Below are positions 1-7,170 of a stretch of 17,414 nt of DNA, piece after piece. Positions within the stretch are counted from its first letter, which is position 1. Every line of letters starts with the position of its first letter. The notes beneath the pieces were generated by a model. The model worked only from the letters and a program-made list of their open reading frames with translations, was not told the origin of the DNA and made no database searches. Source of the DNA: RGIG3009 sp964390295. GTDB lineage: Bacteria > Bacillota > Clostridia > Oscillospirales > Acutalibacteraceae. Location of the stretch: the NCBI GenBank assembly GCA_964390295.1, contig CAYMHR010000029.1, positions 1 through 17,414 of the forward strand, written 5' to 3'. The translations under genes were made by a program, and so were the position numbers.

Positions 1-9
1 TTGTTTTGA

Positions 10-135
10 GGTTACACCGCATTTTCTAAAATACTTCCTTATTCACCCGGAGCATACAAATCGCAGCTTATGGGTGAAGAATTGACGATTTGTGAGGATT
101 GCTGCGAGGAAATGAACGAATTGGTCGGCTATTAA
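10..135 (+). other. Coding-like 3' remnant with a CxxC pair
   Basis: The stretch between the in-frame TGA at 7-9 and the TAA at 133-135 reads as a plausible protein C-terminus, with a Cys-Glu-Asp-Cys-Cys cluster near its end (ELTICEDCCEEMNELVGY). No usable start codon lies upstream of the ATG at 70, which would give only 21 residues and lacks a ribosome binding site. It could be the tail of a gene that begins outside the window and is interrupted by the TGA at 7-9, a decayed gene, or chance. I do not recognise a family. It ends 22 nt before the lipoprotein gene at 158. Confidence 0.25.
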
Positions 136-157
136 CAGGTGGGGATGAACGCTGGAT

Positions 158-625
158 ATGGTTAAGCAAAGAAAATTTCTTGCCGTTATTACCGTGTTGC
201 TATTATGCGTTTCTTTGTTGTCCGCGTGCGCGTTTTTCAAAAGCGATGAAGAATTGATCGAATCCAGAATCAACAGCTTTGTGAAGGCGTATAATTCGGG
301 GGATATGGACGAGGTCTTGAAATGTTTGGATACAAAAACCAGAAACGCCTGTCAAGCGGCGATAAATATCGGCAATGTCTTTATTGGGAAAACGGGATAC
401 GGTTTTCAGCTTTCCGACTTGTTCGACCTGGGTGCTAGTGCTCTGTCAGAGGATGATCTTTTAACCCTGTCGGATATAACGATCCATCTGGTTAACGATG
501 CCGAAGCCACGGTTGACGTGACGATGAAATACGACGACACAAAAGCTTCGACACAGGGAAGTGCCGTTTTCACAATGATCAAAGAAGACGACGATTGGTT
601 TATCAAAAATTTTGAAAGCAAATAA
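158..625 (+). CDS. Small secreted lipoprotein, NTF2/DUF4878-like
   Basis: The 155-residue product has a lipoprotein signal: basic MVKQRK start, hydrophobic stretch at about 8-20, and a lipobox LSAC with Cys24 as the expected lipidated residue, so it should be anchored on the outer face of the membrane. The mature part begins with a helix of the form ELIESRINSFVKAYNSGD and ends with beta-rich sequence closing on DDDWFIKNF. This is the layout of DUF4878/NTF2-like lipoproteins of unknown function. The upstream AGGTGGGG (137-144) is about 13 nt from the ATG, a rather long spacing. The gene sits 13 nt before the zinc-ribbon membrane gene and is probably cotranscribed with it. The lipoprotein call is firm; the fold assignment is inference and the role is unknown. 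Confidence 0.8.
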   Translation: MVKQRKFLAVITVLLLCVSLLSACAFFKSDEELIESRINSFVKAYNSGDMDEVLKCLDTKTRNACQAAINIGNVFIGKTGYGFQLSDLFDLGASALSEDDLLTLSDITIHLVNDAEATVDVTMKYDDTKASTQGSAVFTMIKEDDDWFIKNFESK

Positions 626-638
626 CGGAGGAAAGTTT

Positions 639-1250
639 ATGTTTTGCTCATCATGCGGGAACGAATTGAAAAACGGGGAACGGTTTTGCCCCAAATGCGG
701 TGCGGGGACAGGTGTCAGCAGTAGCCCGGTATATTCAAACGGATCGTTTACAGGGGTGCAGAATCCGACGGTAAACGTAGTGCCAAACCGGTTTGTCTCC
801 GGCGTAGCTGATTCCGGACAAAATAAGCCGTTGGTTTTCGCAATCATGGCATTACTGACCCTCAGCCTGATTTTTTCTTTTACCAACGTGTTCAAGGTTG
901 AGGGACTTTTTGGCGTATCCGAAGGGTTTTCTTTGGCAGTAGACAGTGGCATAGTGCCAATTATTATCATTGTCTATGCGGTAGCGATCGTAGCTTTGGC
1001 AGTGCCGCTGTTAACGAAACAGGCGTGGTCTTCCAAGTTTTTTCTACCGGTAAAAATTGCAACGATATCGCTCTGTCTTTGGTTTTTGCTTGTCCTGATG
1101 GAGGGTATTGATGGGGTCAATTCCAGCGGATACAGCTCTGTTTCAGAATTTACCGTAAGCGTTACTGGATGGCTGTTTGTGATCACGACGATTGGTGCGC
1201 TGATTTTATCTTATAAATGCACCTCGAATTTGAAAAAGCAACTAAGGTGA
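639..1250 (+). CDS. Zinc-ribbon integral membrane protein
   Basis: The 203-residue product opens with a one-domain zinc ribbon (Cys3, Cys6, Cys17, Cys20; pattern CSSCG...FCPKCG), followed by a low-complexity linker to about residue 60. Four hydrophobic segments follow at about 64-83, 104-124, 138-155 and 175-192, with a basic tail (KKQLR). Such zinc-ribbon plus membrane proteins are common in Clostridia and mostly uncharacterised. I chose the ATG at 639 because GGAGGA (627-632) lies just upstream and because it places the first CxxC at the usual position; an ATG at 612 is in frame but overlaps the previous gene and has no binding site. It is probably the second gene of a two-gene unit with the lipoprotein and is followed by a strong terminator. 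Confidence 0.8.
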   Translation: MFCSSCGNELKNGERFCPKCGAGTGVSSSPVYSNGSFTGVQNPTVNVVPNRFVSGVADSGQNKPLVFAIMALLTLSLIFSFTNVFKVEGLFGVSEGFSLAVDSGIVPIIIIVYAVAIVALAVPLLTKQAWSSKFFLPVKIATISLCLWFLLVLMEGIDGVNSSGYSSVSEFTVSVTGWLFVITTIGALILSYKCTSNLKKQLR

Positions 1251-1304
1251 TAACCGTACTCAAGATACGGTGACTGACAAATAGCAGAAAATTATCGAAT
1301 GGTA

Positions 1305-1353
1305 AAAGCCGTTGCCGCTTGTATCCAATGTGGATGGAAGCGGCAACGGCTTT
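1305..1353 (+). terminator. Rho-independent terminator, probably bidirectional
   Basis: A perfect 16-bp stem (AAAGCCGTTGCCGCTT at 1305-1320 against 1338-1353) encloses a 17-nt loop and is followed by GTTTT on the plus strand. On the minus strand the hairpin is followed by a short T-rich stretch, so it may also end trmL transcription. It lies between the convergent zinc-ribbon gene and trmL. Confidence 0.85.
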
Positions 1354-1390
1354 GTTTTCATTCTGCGTTCTATGGATCAAAGTTTGAACC

Positions 1391-1885
1391 TTAATATTTC
1401 GTCAAATGCCCTTGTGTGCGCAGCGCCGGGAAGCCCCACTGACGAAGTGCCTCGTACACGCCGACAGCGACGGTGTTCGACAAATTCAGCGAGCGGGCGG
1501 CATCGTCGTTCAGCATCGGAAGGCGGACACACCGTTCGGGATGTTCGTGCAACAACTCTTCCGGCAGACCGGCCGTTTCCTTGCCGAACATCAAATACGC
1601 CCCGTCCGGGTAGGAAACGTCGGAATAGATATGGGTACCCTTGGTGGTAAAATAGAAGAAAGGTCCGTGATTTTTTTCAAAAAAATCTGCCAAGTTTTCG
1701 TAATACGTAATATCCAGCAGATGCCAGTAATCCAACCCGGCACGCTTGAGCTTACGGTCGTCGATCGTAAACCCCATGGGTTTTACGATATGAAGCCGAC
1801 TGCCGGTTGCGGCGCAGGTGCGGCTGATGTTGCCGGTGTTTTGCGGTATTTCGGGTTCTACCAAAACGATATTGAGCTGTGCCAT
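1391..1885 (-). CDS. trmL: tRNA (cytidine/uridine-2'-O-)-methyltransferase TrmL
   Basis: The 164-residue product is a single-domain SPOUT (SpoU/TrmH class) methyltransferase of the usual TrmL length. It begins LNIVLVEPEIPQNTGNISRT, the family motif 1; motif 2 is LMFGKETAGLP near residue 100, and motif 3 is RSLNLSNTVAVGVYEALRQ near 130-148, which forms the knot that binds S-adenosylmethionine. TrmL methylates the 2'-O of the wobble base 34 of tRNA-Leu isoacceptors in the cytoplasm. The start is supported by TAAGGAGG on the minus strand 6-8 nt before the ATG. It is a single gene, divergent from glgP across a shared intergenic region. Confidence 0.95.
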   Translation of the reverse strand: MAQLNIVLVEPEIPQNTGNISRTCAATGSRLHIVKPMGFTIDDRKLKRAGLDYWHLLDITYYENLADFFEKNHGPFFYFTTKGTHIYSDVSYPDGAYLMFGKETAGLPEELLHEHPERCVRLPMLNDDAARSLNLSNTVAVGVYEALRQWGFPALRTQGHLTKY

Positions 1886-1907
1886 GCGTATGCCTCCTTA
1901 CGCAAAC

Positions 1908-1936
1908 AGTGTAACACAGAATCGCGCAAAACGCAA
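1908..1936 (-). promoter_or_regulatory. Putative trmL promoter
   Basis: Reading the minus strand, TTGCGT (1931-1936) and TACACT (1908-1913) are separated by 17 nt and stand just upstream of the trmL ribosome binding site. The -35 box is a weak match, so this is a plausible rather than certain sigma-A promoter. Confidence 0.45.
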
Positions 1937-1975
1937 ACGTCGTTTCTGCTGCTCGTGAAATTTTGCTGTTTTTTG

Positions 1976-1987
1976 TGCATTAATGCA
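1976..1987. promoter_or_regulatory. Perfect 12-bp palindrome in the trmL-glgP divergent region
   Basis: TGCATTAATGCA is a perfect palindrome flanked by TTTTG and AAAAGC. It lies about 60 nt upstream of the glgP -35 box. Its symmetry suits a dimeric repressor or activator, but I cannot name one, and a 12-bp AT-rich palindrome can arise by chance. Confidence 0.3.
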
Positions 1988-2045
1988 AAAGCAAAAGGTA
2001 AAAATGAGTGAATGTCAAAAAATATTGGTCACAGTGAATAAGTTA

Positions 2046-2074
2046 TTGCAATTTTTTTGAAAGTCGTATATACT
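2046..2074 (+). promoter_or_regulatory. glgP promoter
   Basis: TTGCAA (2046-2051) and TATACT (2069-2074) are 17 nt apart, a good sigma-A-type match. Transcription should start near 2081, giving a leader of about 37 nt to the glgP ATG at 2118. A T-tract (2052-2058) lies in the spacer. Confidence 0.75.
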
Positions 2075-2117
2075 AGTATCATATTGGTTGGGTACCAAGG
2101 AAAAGGAGATGGAAACG

Positions 2118-4991
2118 ATGGCTGCTTCCACCAAAAAGAAACGCATGGCAACGCCGGAGAAGAACGAACTTCAAGCCGAGCTGTGCGAGAAATTGATGAC
2201 GGCATTTTCCGTAACGCCGGAGCAGGCGACCAACGAGCATTTTTATCAGGCGTTGGCGCTGGTTCTGCGGGATCGTATGCGTGCTTCGCGCATACAATAT
2301 ATTTCCAAGGCGCATAAGCAACAATCCAAGCAGGTATATTATCTGTGCATGGAATTCTTAATGGGGCGTTCTCTGAAAAACACGTTATTTAACCTGAACC
2401 TGACCGAAGCGGCACGGGCGGCTTTGGCAGAGTATAAGGTGAAGCTGGATTCCTTGTATGAGCTGGAGCCGGATGCCGGTCTCGGCAACGGTGGCTTGGG
2501 ACGGTTGGCAGCCTGTTTTTTGGATGGCTTGGCCACGTCGTCGATCCCGGCGATTGGGTATTCGTTGCTGTATGAGTGCGGCATTTTCCGCCAAAAGCTG
2601 GTGGATGGCTGGCAGACGGAGCTACCCGATTTTTGGCTGCCGGGTGGGCAGTGCTGGTTACTTCCGCGGCCGGAATTGGCCAAAGAGGTGCTGTTTGACG
2701 GTGCGGTTCGCGAGTGGTGGGACGGTACCTACCACCACGTGGAGCACGTCGACGCAACACGCGTGATCGCACAGCCCTTTGATCTGATGGTGGCCGGTAA
2801 GGACGGCAAGGGCGTTTCCACGTTGCGTTTGTGGAAGGCTACGGCACCGGGCATGGATATGTCTCTGTTTAATCAGGGAGAATACATGCGCGCCGTAGAG
2901 CAGAAGGCCATGGATGCCGGTCTCGGCAACGGTGGCTTGGGACGGTTGGCAGCCTGTTTTTTGGATGGCTTGGCCACGTCGTCGATCCCGGCGATTGGGT
3001 ATTCGTTGCTGTATGAGTGCGGCATTTTCCGCCAAAAGCTGGTGGATGGCTGGCAGACGGAGCTACCCGATTTTTGGCTGCCGGGTGGGCAGTGCTGGTT
3101 ACTTCCGCGGCCGGAATTGGCCAAAGAGGTGCTGTTTGACGGTGCGGTTCGCGAGTGGTGGGACGGTACCTACCACCACGTGGAGCACGTCGACGCAACA
3201 CGCGTGATCGCACAGCCCTTTGATCTGATGGTGGCCGGTAAGGACGGCAAGGGCGTTTCCACGTTGCGTTTGTGGAAGGCTACGGCACCGGGCATGGATA
3301 TGTCTCTGTTTAATCAGGGAGAATACATGCGCGCCGTAGAGCAGAAGGCCATGGCGGAAATTATTACGCAGGTGCTTTATCCGGCGGACAATCATCGCGA
3401 GGGAAAATCGCTCCGCCTGTCACAGCAGTATTTTTTGGCTTCGGCCTCGGTTCAGGATATTGTACAGCGCCATTTGGAGCAATTCGGGACGCTGGATAAC
3501 CTGCCCGAAATGGCGGCGATCCATATCAATGATACGCATCCGACCTTGGCGATCCCCGAATTGATGCGTATTTTGCTGGATGAATGTGGCTATACCTGGG
3601 AAAAGGCGTGGGATATCGTGACCCGCACGGTAGCCTATACCAATCACACGGTGATGGCGGAAGCGCTGGAGTGTTGGCCGGAAGACTTGTTCCGCCAGCG
3701 GTTGCCGCGTATTCACCAAATCGTTTGCGAGATCAACAATCGCTTCGGTGCCGAAATGATGGCGGCAACCGGCGGTGACGTGGAAAAGGTCAGCCGTATG
3801 GCGATTATCAGCTACGGCGTGGTACGCATGGCAAACCTGTGTGTGGCGGCTTCGCATGCGGTGAACGGTGTGGCACAGATTCACAGCGAGATTCTGAAGG
3901 AAACCGTGTTTCAGGATGCCTACAGCGTGATGCCCGACAAGTTCTGCAACGTGACCAACGGTATCGCACATCGTCGCTGGCTGTGTCAGGCCAATCCGGA
4001 ACTGACGGCGTTTATCACCGAGAAAATTGGGGATGGCTTCGTGTTGGATGCCGCCGAGCTGGAACGACTAAAGCCGTTGGCTGAGGATGCTTCGGCACGC
4101 GCGGAATTCATGGCGATTAAGCAGCGCAACAAGGAGCGGCTGGCAAAATATATTAAAAAGTACAACGGGATCACGGTTGACCCGCAGTCGATTTTTGACG
4201 TGCAGGTTAAGCGGTTGCACGAGTATAAGCGACAGCATCTCAACGCCTTAAATATTTTGGACACGTATCTGTCGCTGAAAGAGGACCCCACGTTGGATAT
4301 GGCACCGCGCGCTTATATTTTTGGCGCAAAGTCGGCACCGGGGTATTTTCTGGCGAAGGAGATTATCCGCTTTATTTGTAAGCTATCCGAAGAAATCGAA
4401 AAAGACCCGATGATTCGTGAAAAGCTACGGGTGGTGTATTTGGAGGATTATCGCGTGACGCTGGCGGAGCTGCTGATGCCGGCGGCAGATATCAGCGAGC
4501 AAATATCCCTAGCAGGCACGGAGGCCAGCGGAACCGGCAATATGAAGCTGATGATGAACGGCGCGATCACGTTGGGTACGCTGGACGGCGCCAACGTGGA
4601 AATTTGCCAGCAGGTGGGCGCGGAAAATATGTTTCTGTTCGGCATGAACGAGCAGGAAGTAACGGCGCGCCGACAGGCAGGATACCATCCTCAGGAGTAT
4701 TATCATGCCGACCCGCGTATTCGTCGTGCCGTCGATGCCATGTACAAGGGCTTTGGCGGTCGCACGTATGCGGATATAGCCGCTTCCCTGTCCGGCAAGG
4801 ACCCCTATATGGTACTGGCGGATTTTGCCTCGTACCAGCAGGCACAACGCTTGTCCGGGGAAGTCTACCGTGACCGTGAGGCATGGGCGCGCATGGCGTT
4901 GCTCAACACGGCGTGCAGCGGAAAATTTTCTTCGGATCGCTCCATTGGGGATTATGCGGAAACGATTTGGCACGCTCGCCCTCTGAAATAA
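2118..4991 (+). CDS. glgP: Glycogen/alpha-glucan phosphorylase with internal tandem duplication
   Basis: The product belongs to glycosyltransferase family 35, which releases glucose-1-phosphate from glycogen or maltodextrin by phosphorolysis with pyridoxal phosphate. Seen here: the N-terminal EFLMGRSLKNTL segment, the glycine-rich active-site loop DAGLGNGGLGRLAACFLD, the motifs HINDTHPTLAIPELMRILLD, NVTNGIAHRRWL and VKRLHEYKRQHLN, and the cofactor signature EASGTGNMKLMMNGA whose Lys810 should bind pyridoxal phosphate. The start at 2118 has AAGGAG (2103-2108) 9 nt upstream; an in-frame TTG at 2088 is less likely. The protein is 957 residues, but family members have about 800-830. The excess is a perfect 147-residue tandem repeat: residues 119-265 recur as 266-412. 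Without it the length would be 810. Reading frame is kept, but the inserted copy falls inside the catalytic N-terminal domain, so activity is doubtful. A single gene with its own promoter and terminator. Confidence 0.93.
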   Translation: MAASTKKKRMATPEKNELQAELCEKLMTAFSVTPEQATNEHFYQALALVLRDRMRASRIQYISKAHKQQSKQVYYLCMEFLMGRSLKNTLFNLNLTEAARAALAEYKVKLDSLYELEPDAGLGNGGLGRLAACFLDGLATSSIPAIGYSLLYECGIFRQKLVDGWQTELPDFWLPGGQCWLLPRPELAKEVLFDGAVREWWDGTYHHVEHVDATRVIAQPFDLMVAGKDGKGVSTLRLWKATAPGMDMSLFNQGEYMRAVEQKAMDAGLGNGGLGRLAACFLDGLATSSIPAIGYSLLYECGIFRQKLVDGWQTELPDFWLPGGQCWLLPRPELAKEVLFDGAVREWWDGTYHHVEHVDATRVIAQPFDLMVAGKDGKGVSTLRLWKATAPGMDMSLFNQGEYMRAVEQKAMAEIITQVLYPADNHREGKSLRLSQQYFLASASVQDIVQRHLEQFGTLDNLPEMAAIHINDTHPTLAIPELMRILLDECGYTWEKAWDIVTRTVAYTNHTVMAEALECWPEDLFRQRLPRIHQIVCEINNRFGAEMMAATGGDVEKVSRMAIISYGVVRMANLCVAASHAVNGVAQIHSEILKETVFQDAYSVMPDKFCNVTNGIAHRRWLCQANPELTAFITEKIGDGFVLDAAELERLKPLAEDASARAEFMAIKQRNKERLAKYIKKYNGITVDPQSIFDVQVKRLHEYKRQHLNALNILDTYLSLKEDPTLDMAPRAYIFGAKSAPGYFLAKEIIRFICKLSEEIEKDPMIREKLRVVYLEDYRVTLAELLMPAADISEQISLAGTEASGTGNMKLMMNGAITLGTLDGANVEICQQVGAENMFLFGMNEQEVTARRQAGYHPQEYYHADPRIRRAVDAMYKGFGGRTYADIAASLSGKDPYMVLADFASYQQAQRLSGEVYRDREAWARMALLNTACSGKFSSDRSIGDYAETIWHARPLK
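2471..3354 (+). repeat. Perfect 441-bp tandem duplication inside glgP
   Basis: The block 2471-2911 recurs as 2912-3352 without a single difference that I can see, and identity runs on for two more bases (GG, to 3354). The period of 441 is exactly 147 codons. The outer flanks are GAGCC|GGATGCC on the left and CCAT|GGCGG on the right, so the two breakpoints share only a GG dinucleotide. That fits a microhomology-mediated duplication, or an assembly error. No transposon ends are present. Confidence 0.97.
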
Positions 4992-5000
4992 ATAACGTCG

Positions 5001-5037
5001 AAAACGGCCGAACGGTAGTAAACCGTTCGGCCGTTTT
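5001..5037 (+). terminator. Terminator between glgP and the symporter gene, bidirectional
   Basis: A perfect 16-bp stem (AAAACGGCCGAACGGT at 5001-5016 against 5022-5037) with a 5-nt loop begins 9 nt after the glgP stop. It ends in TTTT on both strands, so it can serve glgP (plus) and the convergent symporter gene (minus). Confidence 0.9.
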
Positions 5038-5062
5038 ATCGTTTTTGAGGGTCCGCACGCTC

Positions 5063-6478
5063 TTAGTTTTTGGAACGATGCCGTTTCATGGATGGCGGCA
5101 ACGTCGGGAAATCGTTTTGACGTCGGTCGTGATACGTGCTGATTATAAAGACAACCAGATTGGCACCGATGCCGACGATACAGCCGTCGATACCGAACGG
5201 CTGGTGCAGACATTGATTCCACAGTAAGCAAGTGGTAAAGCCGGTGACCAGCGACAGCAGGCAGGAACGTCGGCTGGAGCGGATACCCAGCAAGGCGGCG
5301 GACAAAGGGACGAGAATCGAGGGGCTCCAAAAGGAATAGGCGATCAGCAGTATGGAAAAAACGTCCGGGATGGCAAACGCCAGCACCATGGCGGTTACCC
5401 CGGTTATTAGGTTGACCCAACGGAGACAGTGAAGTTGCTCGCGCCGGTTCATCTCCGGGTGGTGGGGGAGGATGGTGTCGCACACCAGACTGACGGTGGC
5501 TCCGTTCAGAAATCCGTCGGCGGCCGAAAGAATGATGGAGGTCATCGCCGCCATCAGCAAGCCGCGCAATCCTGCCGGCAGGATACGAAGGATCAGCTCC
5601 GGCATGACGGATTTTGCCTCGCTCTCGAAACGAAGAGCGCGTGCCGCCAAGCCGATACCGGCCGTTATCAAAAAGAACGGCATGGAAAACAGTCCGCTGT
5701 ATATCGTTCCGCGTGCCGTGGCTTGAGGGCTTTTTCCGATAAGCAGACGCTGCATATACGGCGGAGCCAGCGCTTCACCGCACATCATGGCAAAAAACAG
5801 AGAGAGCCATGCCAATGGGGACGTGGCATTGAAGGGGTGGAGCAGAGAAGGCGGAATGGATTCCCACACGGCGGCGACACCACCGCCGGCTGTAATGGCA
5901 ATGAGCAACAGCAGCGGCATGCCGATGGCCAACAGCAAAAACTGGATAACGTCGACAACCAACACGGAGGACATACCGCCGAACGTGGTATATAGCAATA
6001 CGACCGAACAACCGATGAGCGTACCGACGGTGTGTGAAACTCCCAGCAGGGAGTGAAACACGATACCAATGGATTCCATCTGCGCACCGACGACACCGGC
6101 ACAGCAAAGGAACGAAAATATGCCGGTCAGCCGACGAACCGATTCGCCGTAAGCGGCTCCCATAACGTCACCGACGGTGGTGGCATGGGGAAACCGAGCG
6201 ACCCCCGGTACTAACAATTTGCCAATCAACAGCATGCCGATGCTGAAGCCAAAGAGTGCCAGTGCCGTTCCGATGCCGGTTTCATAAGCGGCAGCCGCAT
6301 TGCCGGAGGAATATCCGCCGCCGACGAACGAAGCGGAAAGCGTTGCAAACAGCATGAAGCTACCGCATTTTTTGCCGGAAGCAGTGAAATCGTTAACGCT
6401 TTTTACCGTTCTGCCACCGCGCAAGCCAATGATGATGAGAAGCAACAGGTAGCCGATAACAACCAGTTTATCCAGCAT
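5063..6478 (-). CDS. Sodium:solute symporter (SSS) family transporter
   Basis: The 471-residue, strongly hydrophobic product has about 12-13 membrane segments and the SSS/LeuT-fold features: an N-terminal helix LVVIGYLLLLIIIGLRGG, a TLSASFVGGG segment in TM2, a TTVGDVMGAAYG stretch, and the family signature in ILSAADGFLNGATVSLVCD, where Na+ ligands lie. Members carry proline, pantothenate, sugars or carboxylates with Na+; the substrate cannot be read here. The ATG at 6478 is preferred because GGGGAGGGG lies 4 nt before it. A longer in-frame start at 6568 would read through the upstream terminator hairpin and is unlikely. The tail is hydrophilic and basic. It is separated from the upstream NUDIX gene by that terminator and seems to have its own promoter. 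Confidence 0.9.
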   Translation of the reverse strand: MLDKLVVIGYLLLLIIIGLRGGRTVKSVNDFTASGKKCGSFMLFATLSASFVGGGYSSGNAAAAYETGIGTALALFGFSIGMLLIGKLLVPGVARFPHATTVGDVMGAAYGESVRRLTGIFSFLCCAGVVGAQMESIGIVFHSLLGVSHTVGTLIGCSVVLLYTTFGGMSSVLVVDVIQFLLLAIGMPLLLLIAITAGGGVAAVWESIPPSLLHPFNATSPLAWLSLFFAMMCGEALAPPYMQRLLIGKSPQATARGTIYSGLFSMPFFLITAGIGLAARALRFESEAKSVMPELILRILPAGLRGLLMAAMTSIILSAADGFLNGATVSLVCDTILPHHPEMNRREQLHCLRWVNLITGVTAMVLAFAIPDVFSILLIAYSFWSPSILVPLSAALLGIRSSRRSCLLSLVTGFTTCLLWNQCLHQPFGIDGCIVGIGANLVVFIISTYHDRRQNDFPTLPPSMKRHRSKN

Positions 6479-6500
6479 GGAACCCCTCCCCGGATACTGT

Positions 6501-6528
6501 ATGATAGAACCTGCGCTAAACAGAACAA
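6501..6528 (-). promoter_or_regulatory. Putative symporter-gene promoter
   Basis: On the minus strand TTGTTC (6523-6528) and TATCAT (6501-6506) are 16 nt apart, immediately after the NUDIX-gene terminator and about 22 nt before the symporter start. The -35 box overlaps the T-rich tail of the terminator. Confidence 0.45.
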
Positions 6529-6529
6529 A

Positions 6530-6556
6530 AAGCGCAGGCTTGGCAAGCCTGCGCTT
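6530..6556 (-). terminator. Terminator of the NUDIX gene
   Basis: A perfect 12-bp stem (AAGCGCAGGCTT against AAGCCTGCGCTT) with a 3-nt loop is followed on the minus strand by TTTTTGTT. It lies 26 nt after the NUDIX stop codon. Confidence 0.9.
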
Positions 6557-6582
6557 AAATGATACCAAAGAAATATACGGTT

Positions 6583-7125
6583 TTATCGCTTTTGCATCAG
6601 CTGTGCGATTTTCAAAACGGCAATCTGCGTTTTGGAATCGGGAATTTCACCGTTTAGCACCATCTCAACCGCGCGCTCCAGCGGAATACGCTCTACCTCG
6701 ACGAATTCGTCCTCGTCAGGTTGTGACTCGCCAAACGTAAGCCCCTCGGCTAAATACAGGTAAATCACCTCGTTACAATAGCCGGGCGACGGGTATACGC
6801 GACCGAGAGAGCGGTAGCGGCTGGCGGTGGCACCGGTTTCCTCCAACAGTTCGCGCTTGCCGCATTCCAGTGGCTCTTCGCCGGAGCGGTCTCGCTTTCC
6901 GGCAGGAAGCTCCAACAGCACCTCTCCGTAGGGATAGCGAAATTGACGAACGAACAGAAGCTCACCGTCGTCGGTCATCGGTGCCACGCATACGCCGCCG
7001 GGGTGTTCAACCACCTCGCGACCGGATACGGCGCCGTTCGGCAATTCGGCGGTGTCGGTGCGCAGGTTGATAATGCGTCCCTTAAAGCGGTATTCTTGGG
7101 TCAACGTTTTTTCTTCTAAATTCAT
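6583..7125 (-). CDS. NUDIX hydrolase, ADP-ribose pyrophosphatase type
   Basis: The 180-residue product matches the NudF/ADP-ribose pyrophosphatase branch, which cleaves ADP-ribose to AMP and ribose-5-phosphate with Mg2+. It has the antiparallel start EKTLTQEYRFKGRIINLR, the LLFVRQFRYPYGEVLLELPAG strand-loop that precedes the box in this subfamily, and the NUDIX box GKRDRSGEEP...KRELLEETGA, with catalytic glutamates in RELLEETG. The box has one extra residue between the first glycine and glutamate compared with GX5E. The YPSPGYCNEVIYLYLAEGL segment after the box is also typical of the ADP-ribose group. The ATG at 7125 has AAAGGAG 8 nt upstream; the longer start at 7194 would overlap the divergent peptidase gene. 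It is divergent from that gene, with 45 nt between them. Confidence 0.92.
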   Translation of the reverse strand: MNLEEKTLTQEYRFKGRIINLRTDTAELPNGAVSGREVVEHPGGVCVAPMTDDGELLFVRQFRYPYGEVLLELPAGKRDRSGEEPLECGKRELLEETGATASRYRSLGRVYPSPGYCNEVIYLYLAEGLTFGESQPDEDEFVEVERIPLERAVEMVLNGEIPDSKTQIAVLKIAQLMQKR

Positions 7126-7170
7126 AAGGCAAGCTCCTTTGACATAAGGTGACGGTAGGGAGTGAACGGG

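Noticed and set aside
2088..2117. TTG start for glgP at 2088, ten codons upstream
   Set aside because: The leader contains the AAGGAG site placed correctly for the ATG at 2118, and the TTG has no site of its own.
2471..3354. Insertion sequence or phage repeat as source of the 441-bp repeat
   Set aside because: Both copies encode glgP itself, there are no inverted ends or target-site duplications, and no transposase is present.
4509..5483. Minus-strand open frame of 324 codons across the glgP end and the symporter gene
   Set aside because: It runs antisense to glgP, through the bidirectional terminator, and then in another frame of the symporter gene; its composition is typical of a shadow frame.
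6479..6568. Extended N-terminus of the symporter (30 more residues)
   Set aside because: It would be encoded by the terminator hairpin of the NUDIX gene; the ATG at 6478 has a strong ribosome binding site.
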